Of a stretch of DNA of 45,663 bases, positions 6,282 to 13,846 are shown one piece after another. The notes under the pieces are model-generated. The model did no database searches, was not told the DNA's origin, and saw only the letters and a list, made by a program, of their open reading frames with translations. The DNA is from Bacillota bacterium (GTDB lineage: Bacteria; Bacillota; Bacilli; Alicyclobacillales; SLC66), in the NCBI GenBank assembly GCA_021821225.1, contig JAKACR010000003.1, positions 1-45,663 of the forward strand. The letters are read 5' to 3'. How positions within the stretch are numbered: position 1 is the first letter of the stretch; each line of letters opens with the position of its first letter. Both the position numbers and the translations under genes were made by a program.

Positions 6282-7694
6282 ATGGCAAGCTCAACACTCA
6301 CTCGCGGACGACAACGCGAGGAACAACGACAGAACGTTTCTGTCAACGTCATTGACTCGGTGATGGGTTCGGGCAAAACCAGCTATGCGATTCAAATGAT
6401 GCAAGAGGCTCCACGGACACGGAAGTTCCTGTACGTGACTCCTTTCAAAAATGAAGTGAACCGGATTATCCGAAGTGTGCCGAATCGTGAGTTTGTTCAA
6501 CCGTTCACGGACGAGGAACGTCTCGACGAGGAAACAGGTGACACGAAAACCGTCCGAGTCCACGCCACGAAAATGGAGTCGTTACGGAAACTCGTTGAAG
6601 AAGAACGCGACATTGTTACCACCCACTCACTGTTCAGTCTCGCAGATGACGACTTCATTCGTCTGCTACACATGGCGGACTACACACTCGTACTCGACGA
6701 GGTGATGAATGTCGTGAATACGATTGCGACAGACATGACGAAAAAGTCGATTCAACAGCTATTGAACGATGGCTGGATAACGGTCGATGACGACGGAAAA
6801 GTGAACTGGGTAATCGGCGAGCAATCACGTTACGACGACATTCGCGAGTATGCGATGGCTGGGAATCTGTATCTCGTTTACGACAAACTGTTCGTCTGGA
6901 ACTTCCCGGCTCGTGTGTTCCGTGCCTTCGACGAAGTGTACATTTTGACCTACCTGTTCGACGGTCAAATACAGAAGGCATATTACGACTTCCACGACAT
7001 TGAGTACAACAAATTCGGTGTCGTTCAACTGCCGGACGGTCGATATGAGATTGCTTCAAAGACATTCGGGCTGAGTGACGACCGGGAACAGTTCAGGCGG
7101 TTGATTCATGTGTACGAGGGACACTTGAACGACATCGGAACTCGACAACGCGGTATGAGGAATCAACCGTTGTCCTCAACGTGGTTCGACGTTCACAAGA
7201 ACAAACCGGAGTTTCAGACGTTGAAGCGTAATCTGTACAACTATCTCCGCAACGTTCGCAAAGCGAAAGCAGACGACATTATGTGGACAAGTTTCAAACG
7301 TGTAAGTGCTTGCCGATTCGACCCGAAGAAACGCCACGACGAGGACGGCAAGGTGTGGCATGTCGGACTAGCTGGCAAGGGGTTCGCGAACGCCATTGAC
7401 GACGAGACAAGTCCGAAGGGTACTGCATCGTTCATCCCATTCAATGCGAGGGCAACGAACCGATATGCCCATAAGACGGAACTTGCTTATTGCCTTAACC
7501 GATTCATGCTGGCAACGGAGAAGATGTTCTTCACGTACAACGGAATCGAGGTTGACGAGGACTTACTCGCATTGTCGGACTTGCTACAATGGTTGTTCAG
7601 GTCAGCGGTTCGGAACGGCGAAGAGGTATGGTTGTACATTCCGTCCGAACGTATGCGACGACTGTTGTATGACTGGCTGGACGGCAAATTTTGA
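6282..7694 (+). CDS. phage-type P-loop ATPase, DEAD-box helicase-like
   Basis: 470 aa. A Walker A motif is visible near residues 28-34 (MGSGKTS) and a DE-type Walker B near 137-141 (VLDEV), as in DEAD/DEAH helicases. The N-terminal order VIDSVMGSGKTSYAI...YVTPFKNEVNRI matches helicase-like proteins of Firmicute phages and mobile elements. The C-terminal half is divergent, and canonical helicase motif VI is not evident. It may replicate or unwind the excised circle, but no origin was identified. The leader from 6194 carries a TGTCACA motif. A terminator lies about 60 bp after the stop codon. Confidence 0.7.
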   Translation: MASSTLTRGRQREEQRQNVSVNVIDSVMGSGKTSYAIQMMQEAPRTRKFLYVTPFKNEVNRIIRSVPNREFVQPFTDEERLDEETGDTKTVRVHATKMESLRKLVEEERDIVTTHSLFSLADDDFIRLLHMADYTLVLDEVMNVVNTIATDMTKKSIQQLLNDGWITVDDDGKVNWVIGEQSRYDDIREYAMAGNLYLVYDKLFVWNFPARVFRAFDEVYILTYLFDGQIQKAYYDFHDIEYNKFGVVQLPDGRYEIASKTFGLSDDREQFRRLIHVYEGHLNDIGTRQRGMRNQPLSSTWFDVHKNKPEFQTLKRNLYNYLRNVRKAKADDIMWTSFKRVSACRFDPKKRHDEDGKVWHVGLAGKGFANAIDDETSPKGTASFIPFNARATNRYAHKTELAYCLNRFMLATEKMFFTYNGIEVDEDLLALSDLLQWLFRSAVRNGEEVWLYIPSERMRRLLYDWLDGKF

Positions 7695-7753
7695 GGTGAT
7701 TCAATCGGGGTTTCGTGGCGTGTTCACTTCGAGTATGGTGCTAAACACGCCCG

Positions 7754-7780
7754 AAAACCCTTGGTACATAAGGGTTTTTT
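7754..7780 (+). terminator. terminator-like palindrome AAAACCCTT/AAGGGTTTT
   Basis: A perfect 9-bp inverted repeat with a 7-nt loop and flanking T run, able to stop transcription from the helicase-like gene. The sequence closely resembles the hairpin beside tRNA-Arg at about 36165-36185 (CCCTTGGT..ATAAGGG). Palindromes of this kind are often seen next to integrase target sites in Firmicutes. Confidence 0.6.
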
Positions 7781-7957
7781 GAGCGTTTCCTTATAAAGAA
7801 ACGTATTGGAGATAAGTATCAAAATCGAGGTCTCGGAGAGACCGATAAAAGTCAAGCCTCTCGACGAACGACACGACGATTCGTTGAATCGAACTCGTTC
7901 GGACTAGCTTGTCGCTAGGTTAATCCAACGGCTTGTAAACGAGAGCATTAAAGAAAT

Positions 7958-7974
7958 GGGGGTCTCACGACCCC
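7958..7974 (-). terminator. hairpin terminator of the AbiTii gene
   Basis: On the minus strand GGGGTC-GTGA-GACCCC forms a perfect stem that overlaps the stop codon of the AbiTii gene. It is followed by the modest T-rich tail CATTTCTTTAA. Confidence 0.5.
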
Positions 7975-8900
7975 TACATATGTTTCATTAAGTGAAGAAA
8001 ATTGTCTATCAGAGTCAGCAAACCAGTAGCAACAACAGTACCAGTCGCTTTCTCCAATGCCCCTCTTATGAACGTCAGGGATTTCGAGATAATTCCCGGC
8101 TCTGGTGAATCGGACTGGGCTTGTAGGGTCAAAGTTTCGAGTTCTCGTAGAACTTCGCTCTGTTCTTCTTCTCCCAGTTCAGTCTGCCCCAAATGGCTAC
8201 GAATCTGTTCCGTCAGTGTTTGCAGTTGCTGGGTATCAATTTGTTGCTGAACCTCCATGCTCTGCGTAGAGTGAGACGTACCTTGCTGTAATTGCTGTAT
8301 GCCGCCCGGAGCGATAAAATTGTTCGTCGTCCAGTTTTGTACGGTTGACCCCTGTGCTGTTCGTTTCTCTTCATCTGAAAATTGTACCCCATCTCCCAAA
8401 ATGCCTTCCTCCTCCAGTTGTAGTGCCCATTCGAGGACACGTTGCCGTATGTCTTGCAGGATACCTTCGAGTGCAGAACGCTCAATGATAAGAGTGAACT
8501 GTGTCTCCATGTGAAAAAACTTCGATAACGTCGCGGACGCAGCGTGAGGAAGTGGTTTTTGAAGTGTTCCGTTGTTGTTCGACAAAAGATGTTCTATTTC
8601 TGGCACCGATTCAAACAACACTGTTGACTCGACCGTGTGTGCGAAGTTGTCATCAGGAATTACCGCTGGAATCCATCCTCGATACGGATTCAATCCACGT
8701 AATTGGCCTCGAACAATCCTATATTCAGGTATGACACTATTGTCTATACTCTGGTATCCATCAAGTTCCTGTTTTGCCCATGAAGCGAATTTGTCCACTT
8801 TGAGCTTTCTTGCCACAGTGTAAGCTATCCGAAGCAAGTCCGACACGGAACCTTGATTGTACATCGCTTTCTGCTGTAATTCCAAAACGATTGACGACAA
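7974..8900 (-). CDS. AbiTii-family abortive-infection-like protein
   Basis: 308 aa with a TTG start. The N-terminal 170 residues match my memory of the AbiTii domain: ELQQKA...VSDLLRIAYTVARKL, an ELDGY motif, PEYRIVRGQLRGLNPYRGWIP and, later, VLEWALQLEEEGILG. The middle is glutamine-rich and helical (QQLQQGT...QQQIDTQQLQ). The C-terminus ends in a hydrophobic helix (VVATGLLTLIDNF) that might touch membrane. AbiTii domains are associated with phage defence; the mechanism is not known to me. It lies opposite the phage-like genes and near the restriction-modification system, supporting a defence role. Confidence 0.75.
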   Translation of the reverse strand: MSSIVLELQQKAMYNQGSVSDLLRIAYTVARKLKVDKFASWAKQELDGYQSIDNSVIPEYRIVRGQLRGLNPYRGWIPAVIPDDNFAHTVESTVLFESVPEIEHLLSNNNGTLQKPLPHAASATLSKFFHMETQFTLIIERSALEGILQDIRQRVLEWALQLEEEGILGDGVQFSDEEKRTAQGSTVQNWTTNNFIAPGGIQQLQQGTSHSTQSMEVQQQIDTQQLQTLTEQIRSHLGQTELGEEEQSEVLRELETLTLQAQSDSPEPGIISKSLTFIRGALEKATGTVVATGLLTLIDNFLHLMKHM

Positions 8901-8972
8901 CAGCTACCGCATCCTCTCGTTCATATAGTCCAAAAATTGCATGTACTCATAATGATACATGCAGGTATGTTG

Positions 8973-9131
8973 ATGCCGCAACAAACGGCAAAGGTTGAAA
9001 TTTACTTTGTTCGGATTTTGAAGCCGGGAGGTAGGTTGATACTCGATGGTGAGAAGATTGTCTGCGTAAAATCCAACGGTGGGAAGTGGAATGACTGTGT
9101 GACTGTGGCAACTGGGTTGACGTTTGATTGA
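8973..9131 (+). CDS. small hypothetical protein
   Basis: About 52 aa (IYFVRILKPGGRLILDGE...VCVKSNGGKW) with a protein-like pattern of beta strands. A GCAGGT lies 6 nt before this ATG; the frame is open back to a TTG at 8937. It is divergent from the AbiTii gene and might be a partner of it. No family recognised, and random occurrence cannot be excluded. Confidence 0.4.
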   Translation: MPQQTAKVEIYFVRILKPGGRLILDGEKIVCVKSNGGKWNDCVTVATGLTFD

Positions 9132-9690
9132 CAAGAATCCGCATACTGTAACGCTTTATTGTAATATAGCATTACTCAGGTACACGTCGAAAACCCTGCT
9201 GGACGTGCCCCATGCGTGACCCTTCCTCAGACCTACCATTTATCCGCGTTGTGGGAACCAACGTTCGTATTCTGTTCGTCTCACTGTTCCGACATCGAAA
9301 AACCGTCCGCCAGAGGTTCACGCGACACGTCACCAGTCGTCCATGTGTATACCTCTCGCCTATCCCACGGCGTTTCAAGGGCTAGTTCCCCTGCCCCATA
9401 GAACCGACCGCTTAAAACGAATCCTATGAAGCCGTTTCGTCCAATTAGTGAATCCTTGGGAAGGCAGCCAACAGGCGACCATAAACGCTCGTCGTATTTC
9501 ACTGTTGATATACGACAAGTCCGGGGCTGTGACCGTGGAAAACGCCGGGACTCGGTGTGATTATCGCCGGGAAAACTCGTCATATCTCGCGTCTCAGAAA
9601 CGAGTGTTATTGAGTCACAAGGAGCGGACTGTCGTGACAACGGTACAATGCTGGTTCTACTGGTCTCAATTCCCGGTATCAAATTCAACG
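9132..9690. other. 560-bp region without a confident gene
   Basis: A 154-codon minus-strand frame (9281-9745) and a 90-codon plus-strand frame (9448-9720) exist, but neither has protein-like composition or a recognised motif. The stretch could be a decayed insertion sequence, a structured RNA or a leader of the resolvase gene. A TGAGTCACAAGG variant of the element's repeated motif is at 9611. Confidence 0.35.
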
Positions 9691-9695
9691 TCTCA

Positions 9696-9719
9696 CATAT
9701 ACGATTGTAGACGTATATG
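9696..9719. promoter_or_regulatory. resolvase-site-like inverted repeat
   Basis: A perfect 8-bp inverted repeat, CATATACG/CGTATATG, with an 8-bp spacer ends 27 bp before the resolvase start codon. Small serine resolvases bind such dyads in their own promoter (res subsites). This is a candidate binding or crossover site. Confidence 0.55.
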
Positions 9720-9746
9720 AGACTACGACGAAGGGAGACGGACACA

Positions 9747-10295
9747 GTGAAAATCGGCTATGCTCGTGTATCGACCATTGACCAGTCGCTTGACCTTCAA
9801 CTCGACGCACTCAAAGCGGCTGGCTGTGAACGCATCTTTCAGGAGAAGGTGTCCGGCACGAAGGACGACAGGAAGCAACTCGTCGAACTGTTCGAGTATG
9901 CTCGACAGGGTGACGCTATCGTCGTTTACAAACTGGACAGGCTGGGACGTTCAACACGGAAGTTACTCGAACTGACGGATGAACTTGACCGCCGGGGTGT
10001 CGAGTTGATTTCACTCCGGGACAATATCGACACCACGACGGCTGTCGGTAAGGCTATGTTCCGTATGTTGGCTGTGCTGTCCGAAATGGAACGTGACCTG
10101 ATTGCAGAGAGAACGAAGGCTGGACTCGAAGCGGCACGAGCCAGAGGACGTGTAGGCGGTCGCCCACGCAAGGCTGTGGACAAGGCGTTGAGACTATATG
10201 ACTCACGGCAACACACGGTCAAGGAGATTCAGGAGTTCACTGGTGTAAGCAAGGCAACGTTGTATCGTGCAATCGAGCGTCGAAAGGAATCATGA
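9747..10295 (+). CDS. small serine resolvase/invertase (Tn3-resolvase family)
   Basis: 182 aa. It begins VKIGYARVST with the catalytic serine at residue 9 in this numbering. It keeps YKLDRLGRS, the IDTTTAVGKAMFRML region, the E-helix with MERDLIAERTKAGL, and a C-terminal helix-turn-helix (TVKEIQEFTGVSKATLYRAI), as in resolvases and DNA invertases. The GTG at 9747 is preferred because AAGGGAG lies 9 nt upstream; an ATG at 9717 would add ten residues and run through the dyad. It could resolve circle multimers or invert DNA; no second matching crossover site was found by eye. Confidence 0.88.
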   Translation: MKIGYARVSTIDQSLDLQLDALKAAGCERIFQEKVSGTKDDRKQLVELFEYARQGDAIVVYKLDRLGRSTRKLLELTDELDRRGVELISLRDNIDTTTAVGKAMFRMLAVLSEMERDLIAERTKAGLEAARARGRVGGRPRKAVDKALRLYDSRQHTVKEIQEFTGVSKATLYRAIERRKES

Positions 10296-10409
10296 CGGTG
10301 AAGCAGACCCCCAACCGGGTGGAAGGGGGGCTTCAAGCCGGGGGTTAGGTGGACACACCGGATGTACAATTTTTCAGAGAGTAATTTCCATAAATAACCT
10401 GACATCGGT

Positions 10410-11477
10410 TTACTCGTCGAAAAAGTCCCTCGGCAGGGGAATTTGCAACTTCTTATTGAGCACTTTCCCCTTGAACTGAGTGAAGCGGGTATAGAACTTT
10501 TCTCCGGTTGTCAGGAACAAATGCGTAATGGTGACAATCCCGTTGTCAATTTTCCCATAAAAAAGTGCGTAGCGGACATCACAATGGCGTATCTGAGTTC
10601 CATCGACTTGTGGCATGTCCAATGCATCGTCACTATCGGGACTGATTAGACCTAAGTCAATGGTTGGAGAAGTCTGTAGTTTGAGTTCGAGCAATTGATG
10701 GCGTACGTCCGGGAATCTCCCATCATCCCGAAAGTCTGAATATCCAAGCTGATTACAGACCAACTTATGTAACTCGGCACCTCGATTCCTTTCTTGGTCA
10801 GAACCAATATCCCCAAATGAACTCCCGACAAGGGGACAGAGACGCTCAAAAATCTCTTGTATGGACATAAGTTCCCCATGTTCCGGATAACTAATTGGAC
10901 TCTGTTTGGCTATAGTTATGTTCGTTTTACTCACGATGGGACGAAGATTTTCTGAGTCAATATCGCATACTAATTCAGTACGCTTGTCAGTGGGTACGAG
11001 ACTGGCTTGATATTTTTGAGTGAGCGTTCCTGTAGTATCAAGGTTTGACAACATATCGCCCGATACAACCTTTACTTTATTAACAACGTCATTCTCCGGT
11101 GACACTTGTATCAAGACATATCTACGGCTGGATGGGATATCTTCATTCCATATTTGGAGATTTCTTGACTTCTGAATATATACATCAAAGTTCTGACCCG
11201 TAAACCTTGGCTGAGTTTTCTTAAACGATGCGGGGATGGGATATCCTAGGACTTTACAAATTTCCGTTTTTACAACCTTGGAACGGGTTCTGAGTGGCAA
11301 AGAACCAAGATTCAACCCTTCAAGTCCCTTGTTGAGAATAACCTCCAAATGCCTCGATGGAATCCAGAGGTCGGAGTCACCAATTTCAATTTGGTCGTAG
11401 ATAGTGAGTCCACTGGCAGTAATGTTTTTTACTCGTTGTGCTCCCTCTTGCTCAATCAGATTAACGTCATTTACCAT
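10410..11477 (-). CDS. type II restriction endonuclease, PD-(D/E)xK fold
   Basis: 355 aa. The C-terminal third has a PD-(D/E)xK nuclease signature: an ELHKLVCNQLGY helix near 235, FPD at 255-257 and LELK at 263-266, predicting Asp257, Glu264 and Lys266 as metal and catalytic residues. The N-terminal part is probably the DNA-recognition region. Its ATG lies 5 bp after the stop codon of the controller gene on the same strand, and a methyltransferase is divergent, the usual C-R/M arrangement. The DNA is clearly more AT-rich than the left part of the element, suggesting separate acquisition. The recognition sequence cannot be deduced. Confidence 0.8.
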   Translation of the reverse strand: MVNDVNLIEQEGAQRVKNITASGLTIYDQIEIGDSDLWIPSRHLEVILNKGLEGLNLGSLPLRTRSKVVKTEICKVLGYPIPASFKKTQPRFTGQNFDVYIQKSRNLQIWNEDIPSSRRYVLIQVSPENDVVNKVKVVSGDMLSNLDTTGTLTQKYQASLVPTDKRTELVCDIDSENLRPIVSKTNITIAKQSPISYPEHGELMSIQEIFERLCPLVGSSFGDIGSDQERNRGAELHKLVCNQLGYSDFRDDGRFPDVRHQLLELKLQTSPTIDLGLISPDSDDALDMPQVDGTQIRHCDVRYALFYGKIDNGIVTITHLFLTTGEKFYTRFTQFKGKVLNKKLQIPLPRDFFDE

Positions 11478-11482
11478 TCCGT

Positions 11483-11719
11483 TTACTTCCCTTCAAAAGG
11501 CAGTATGTAAGCAACTGGAATTTCCAATGCATTTGCGATTTTCTTCAAATTCAGAACGGTAACGTTTCGTTCTCCCCGTTCGACCGCACCCACGTATGTA
11601 CGATGAAGGCCACACAAAAAGGCAAGGTGTTCCTGAGACCACCCTTTGTCCTCACGGATTTTCCTTATCTGTTTCCCTAAATGCTTGAGATATGTTTGGT
11701 CGCTATGTACGGTTTCCAT
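11483..11719 (-). CDS. restriction-modification controller (C) protein, XRE-type HTH
   Basis: 78 aa from the ATG at 11719. Residues about 22-60 form an XRE helix-turn-helix (GWSQEHLAFLCGLHRTYVGAVERGERN) followed by LNLKKIANALEIPVAYIL, characteristic of C proteins. The start at 11719 is preferred over the ATG at 11737: a GGGGGAAAG and a TATTGC-like -10 lie just upstream, so the transcript may begin at or near this ATG, as known for leaderless C transcripts such as PvuII. C proteins delay endonuclease expression when the system enters a new cell. The gene overlaps nothing and is followed 5 bp later by the endonuclease. Confidence 0.88.
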   Translation of the reverse strand: METVHSDQTYLKHLGKQIRKIREDKGWSQEHLAFLCGLHRTYVGAVERGERNVTVLNLKKIANALEIPVAYILPFEGK

Positions 11720-11741
11720 GGCAATACTTTCCCCCATTGAT

Positions 11742-11767
11742 GACTATTAGTCGACAGACTATTAGTA
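11742..11767 (-). promoter_or_regulatory. tandem C-boxes
   Basis: GACTATTAGTC (11742-11752) and GACTATTAGTA (11757-11767) are separated by 4 bp and fit the GACTnnnAGTC-type C-box of controller proteins. They sit just upstream of the C gene and between C-R and the divergent methyltransferase, so the controller can regulate its own operon and possibly M. Confidence 0.85.
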
Positions 11768-11960
11768 GCACTGTAGGAGATTTTCAGTTACACTTGTGCT
11801 ACCGGGAAACTTTTTGTCACCCAACCCCTGCTTATGTCAAGTGAAGTTTTGATATGTATGCCTTCTGTCGTGACAAAACCTCCCCATGTTATACTTCAAA
11901 GCGTTGAACGGAGTTCATCTGGAACTCCCTAAAACCTTCACATTTTCAAAGGAGCAAAGT

Positions 11961-13709
11961 ATGAAAAATTCACTTGAAAATAAATACACGAAGCGAAAGG
12001 CAACCGGGTCTCACTTCACTCCGCCAGAATTGGCATCGGTGGTCACAAGACGAATATTGCGGGAAATTGAAATTGGGGATGCACGCGATGCCATGACAGT
12101 GCTAGACCCAGCCTGCGGTGACGGAGAACTGTTACTGGCCTTTGATACTCAGACGAAAAACTTGAACCTGAGTTTGGTGGGCATTGAACAAGACCCTGTG
12201 TCGTTGGCAGGTGCTGAAAATCGACTCCAGGATTGTAAGCATTCAACCAACTTCATCCACGGCGACTTCCTTGAAATGGCAGGTAATTCGAAGCAAGTTT
12301 CTTTGCCTTTGTTTGACGATGCACCGCAATTGGACAACCTTGCTCTCGTCGATATCATTATCGCGAATCCGCCTTACGTTCGTACGCAAGTGCTCGGAGC
12401 TGAGAAAGCACAGCAATTGGCAGCCAATTTTGGGCTAAGTGGAAGGGTCGACTTATACCACGCTTTTTTAGTCGCGATGACAGCGAAGTTAAAACCGGGA
12501 GGAATACTCGGAGTCATCACTTCAAATCGCTATTTGACGACTCGTGGCGGGGCGGCTATTCGTGAATTTCTGAACTGTAATTATGACATCATCGAAATTC
12601 TAGACCTTGGGGATACCAAGTTGTTTGAAGCGGCTGTATTACCCGCAATTTTTATCGGGAGAAAAAAGAATCTTGTTGGACGACCCCACGACGGTGACGT
12701 AAACGGTTCGCGTTTTCTCAGGATTTACGAGGGTAAGAACCACCCTGAATTGCAAATACCCGTTGTTCAGTCCGTATATGATTTATTGGATTCCGAAACG
12801 AGTGGAACATACCAGTCTCTGAATGAATCGAAAGTGTATACCGTCTCTACTGGAAATCTTGAAATTTCCACTGACCACACCCAGCCTTGGGTGCTCGCAA
12901 CTTCCAATGAGAGTTTGTGGATAAATCAAATCGACAGTCGGAGTATGTGCCGTATTGAGGAAATCGCAAATGTGAGGGTAGGAATTAAGACCACAGCAGA
13001 CACGGTTTTTATCCGTTCAGACTGGGATGGTCTAGATGAAGAACTACGACCAGAGACGGAATTACTTAGACCCTTGTTTTCGGCTGAGTATGCGTCTCGA
13101 TGGAGACCAACGGAAAGTAAACCTACTCGACGTGTTCTCTACACACATCATGTCACATCCGGGAAACGTCGACCAATTGAACTCGACAAATTTCCAAAGG
13201 CAGAAAGATATCTCGAACAACATCGAGCACGCCTTGAAGGTAGGGAATACGTCCGAAAGGCGGGGCGAATGTGGTACGAAATCTGGGTTCCACAAAATCC
13301 TTCCCAGTGGAAACTCCCAAAAGTAGTATTCCCAGATATCAGCCCTGAACCAAAGTTCTTCTTTGACACTGAAGGCTGCATAGTTGACGGGAATTGCTAT
13401 TGGATTGCACCGAAGGATGACACAGACACAGATATACTTTTTTTGATTATGGCAGTTGCAAACAGCCATCTCATGACCAAATATCACGACATAGCGTTTC
13501 AGAACAAACTGTATGCGGGTCGTCGAAGATACTTGACGCAGTATATCAATAAGTACCCGATACCCGACCCATCATCTGATAACGCAGTTCGTTTAATATC
13601 GCTGGCAAAGAGGCTTGTTTTTGAGAACATGTTGCCCGAAGCAAAAGAGGAGATTGAACGCGAGATTGAACTCCATACTGCTCTTGCATTTGGGGTGCAC
13701 AATGATTGA
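11961..13709 (+). CDS. type II DNA adenine-N6 methyltransferase
   Basis: 582 aa. Motif X-like GSHFTPPELA (about 16-25), SAM-binding motif I DPACGDG (49-55) and catalytic motif IV NPPY (136-139) identify a gamma-class (Eco57I/TaqI-like) N6-adenine methyltransferase. The C-terminal half (from about 330) resembles a TaqI-type specificity domain. The ATG at 11961 is chosen because AAAGGAGC lies just upstream; an in-frame ATG at 11886 would add 25 residues. It protects host DNA from the divergent endonuclease. The gene ends 14 bp before a terminator that also marks the right end of the element. Confidence 0.92.
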   Translation: MKNSLENKYTKRKATGSHFTPPELASVVTRRILREIEIGDARDAMTVLDPACGDGELLLAFDTQTKNLNLSLVGIEQDPVSLAGAENRLQDCKHSTNFIHGDFLEMAGNSKQVSLPLFDDAPQLDNLALVDIIIANPPYVRTQVLGAEKAQQLAANFGLSGRVDLYHAFLVAMTAKLKPGGILGVITSNRYLTTRGGAAIREFLNCNYDIIEILDLGDTKLFEAAVLPAIFIGRKKNLVGRPHDGDVNGSRFLRIYEGKNHPELQIPVVQSVYDLLDSETSGTYQSLNESKVYTVSTGNLEISTDHTQPWVLATSNESLWINQIDSRSMCRIEEIANVRVGIKTTADTVFIRSDWDGLDEELRPETELLRPLFSAEYASRWRPTESKPTRRVLYTHHVTSGKRRPIELDKFPKAERYLEQHRARLEGREYVRKAGRMWYEIWVPQNPSQWKLPKVVFPDISPEPKFFFDTEGCIVDGNCYWIAPKDDTDTDILFLIMAVANSHLMTKYHDIAFQNKLYAGRRRYLTQYINKYPIPDPSSDNAVRLISLAKRLVFENMLPEAKEEIEREIELHTALAFGVHND

Positions 13710-13722
13710 CCTTTTTGTTTAT

Positions 13723-13753
13723 GACCGGGAGCGACTTTGCCCCGGTCTTTTTT
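13723..13753 (+). terminator. Rho-independent terminator of the methyltransferase
   Basis: A perfect 7-bp stem GACCGGG/CCCGGTC with an 11-nt loop is followed by TTTTTT. It insulates the interrupted sigK half from the incoming methyltransferase transcript. Confidence 0.85.
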
Positions 13754-13846
13754 CGTCGTCAATTTTCCATCGCCAGTGAATCGGCGGCAAGTTGCATGAG
13801 GATGTCGTGTTCCTCTCCCCAGATATTCCCGCACACATCTTGACAA

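Noticed and set aside
9281..9745. 154-codon minus-strand frame ahead of the resolvase
   Set aside because: No ribosome-binding site or recognised motif, and the frame overlaps the resolvase start and its dyad site.
10303..10350. Terminator after the resolvase
   Set aside because: CCCCC/GGGGG stretches can pair, but there is no T run and several competing pairings exist.
11886..11960. Longer N-terminus for the methyltransferase
   Set aside because: The ATG at 11961 has a good ribosome-binding site and the 25 extra residues show no family similarity.
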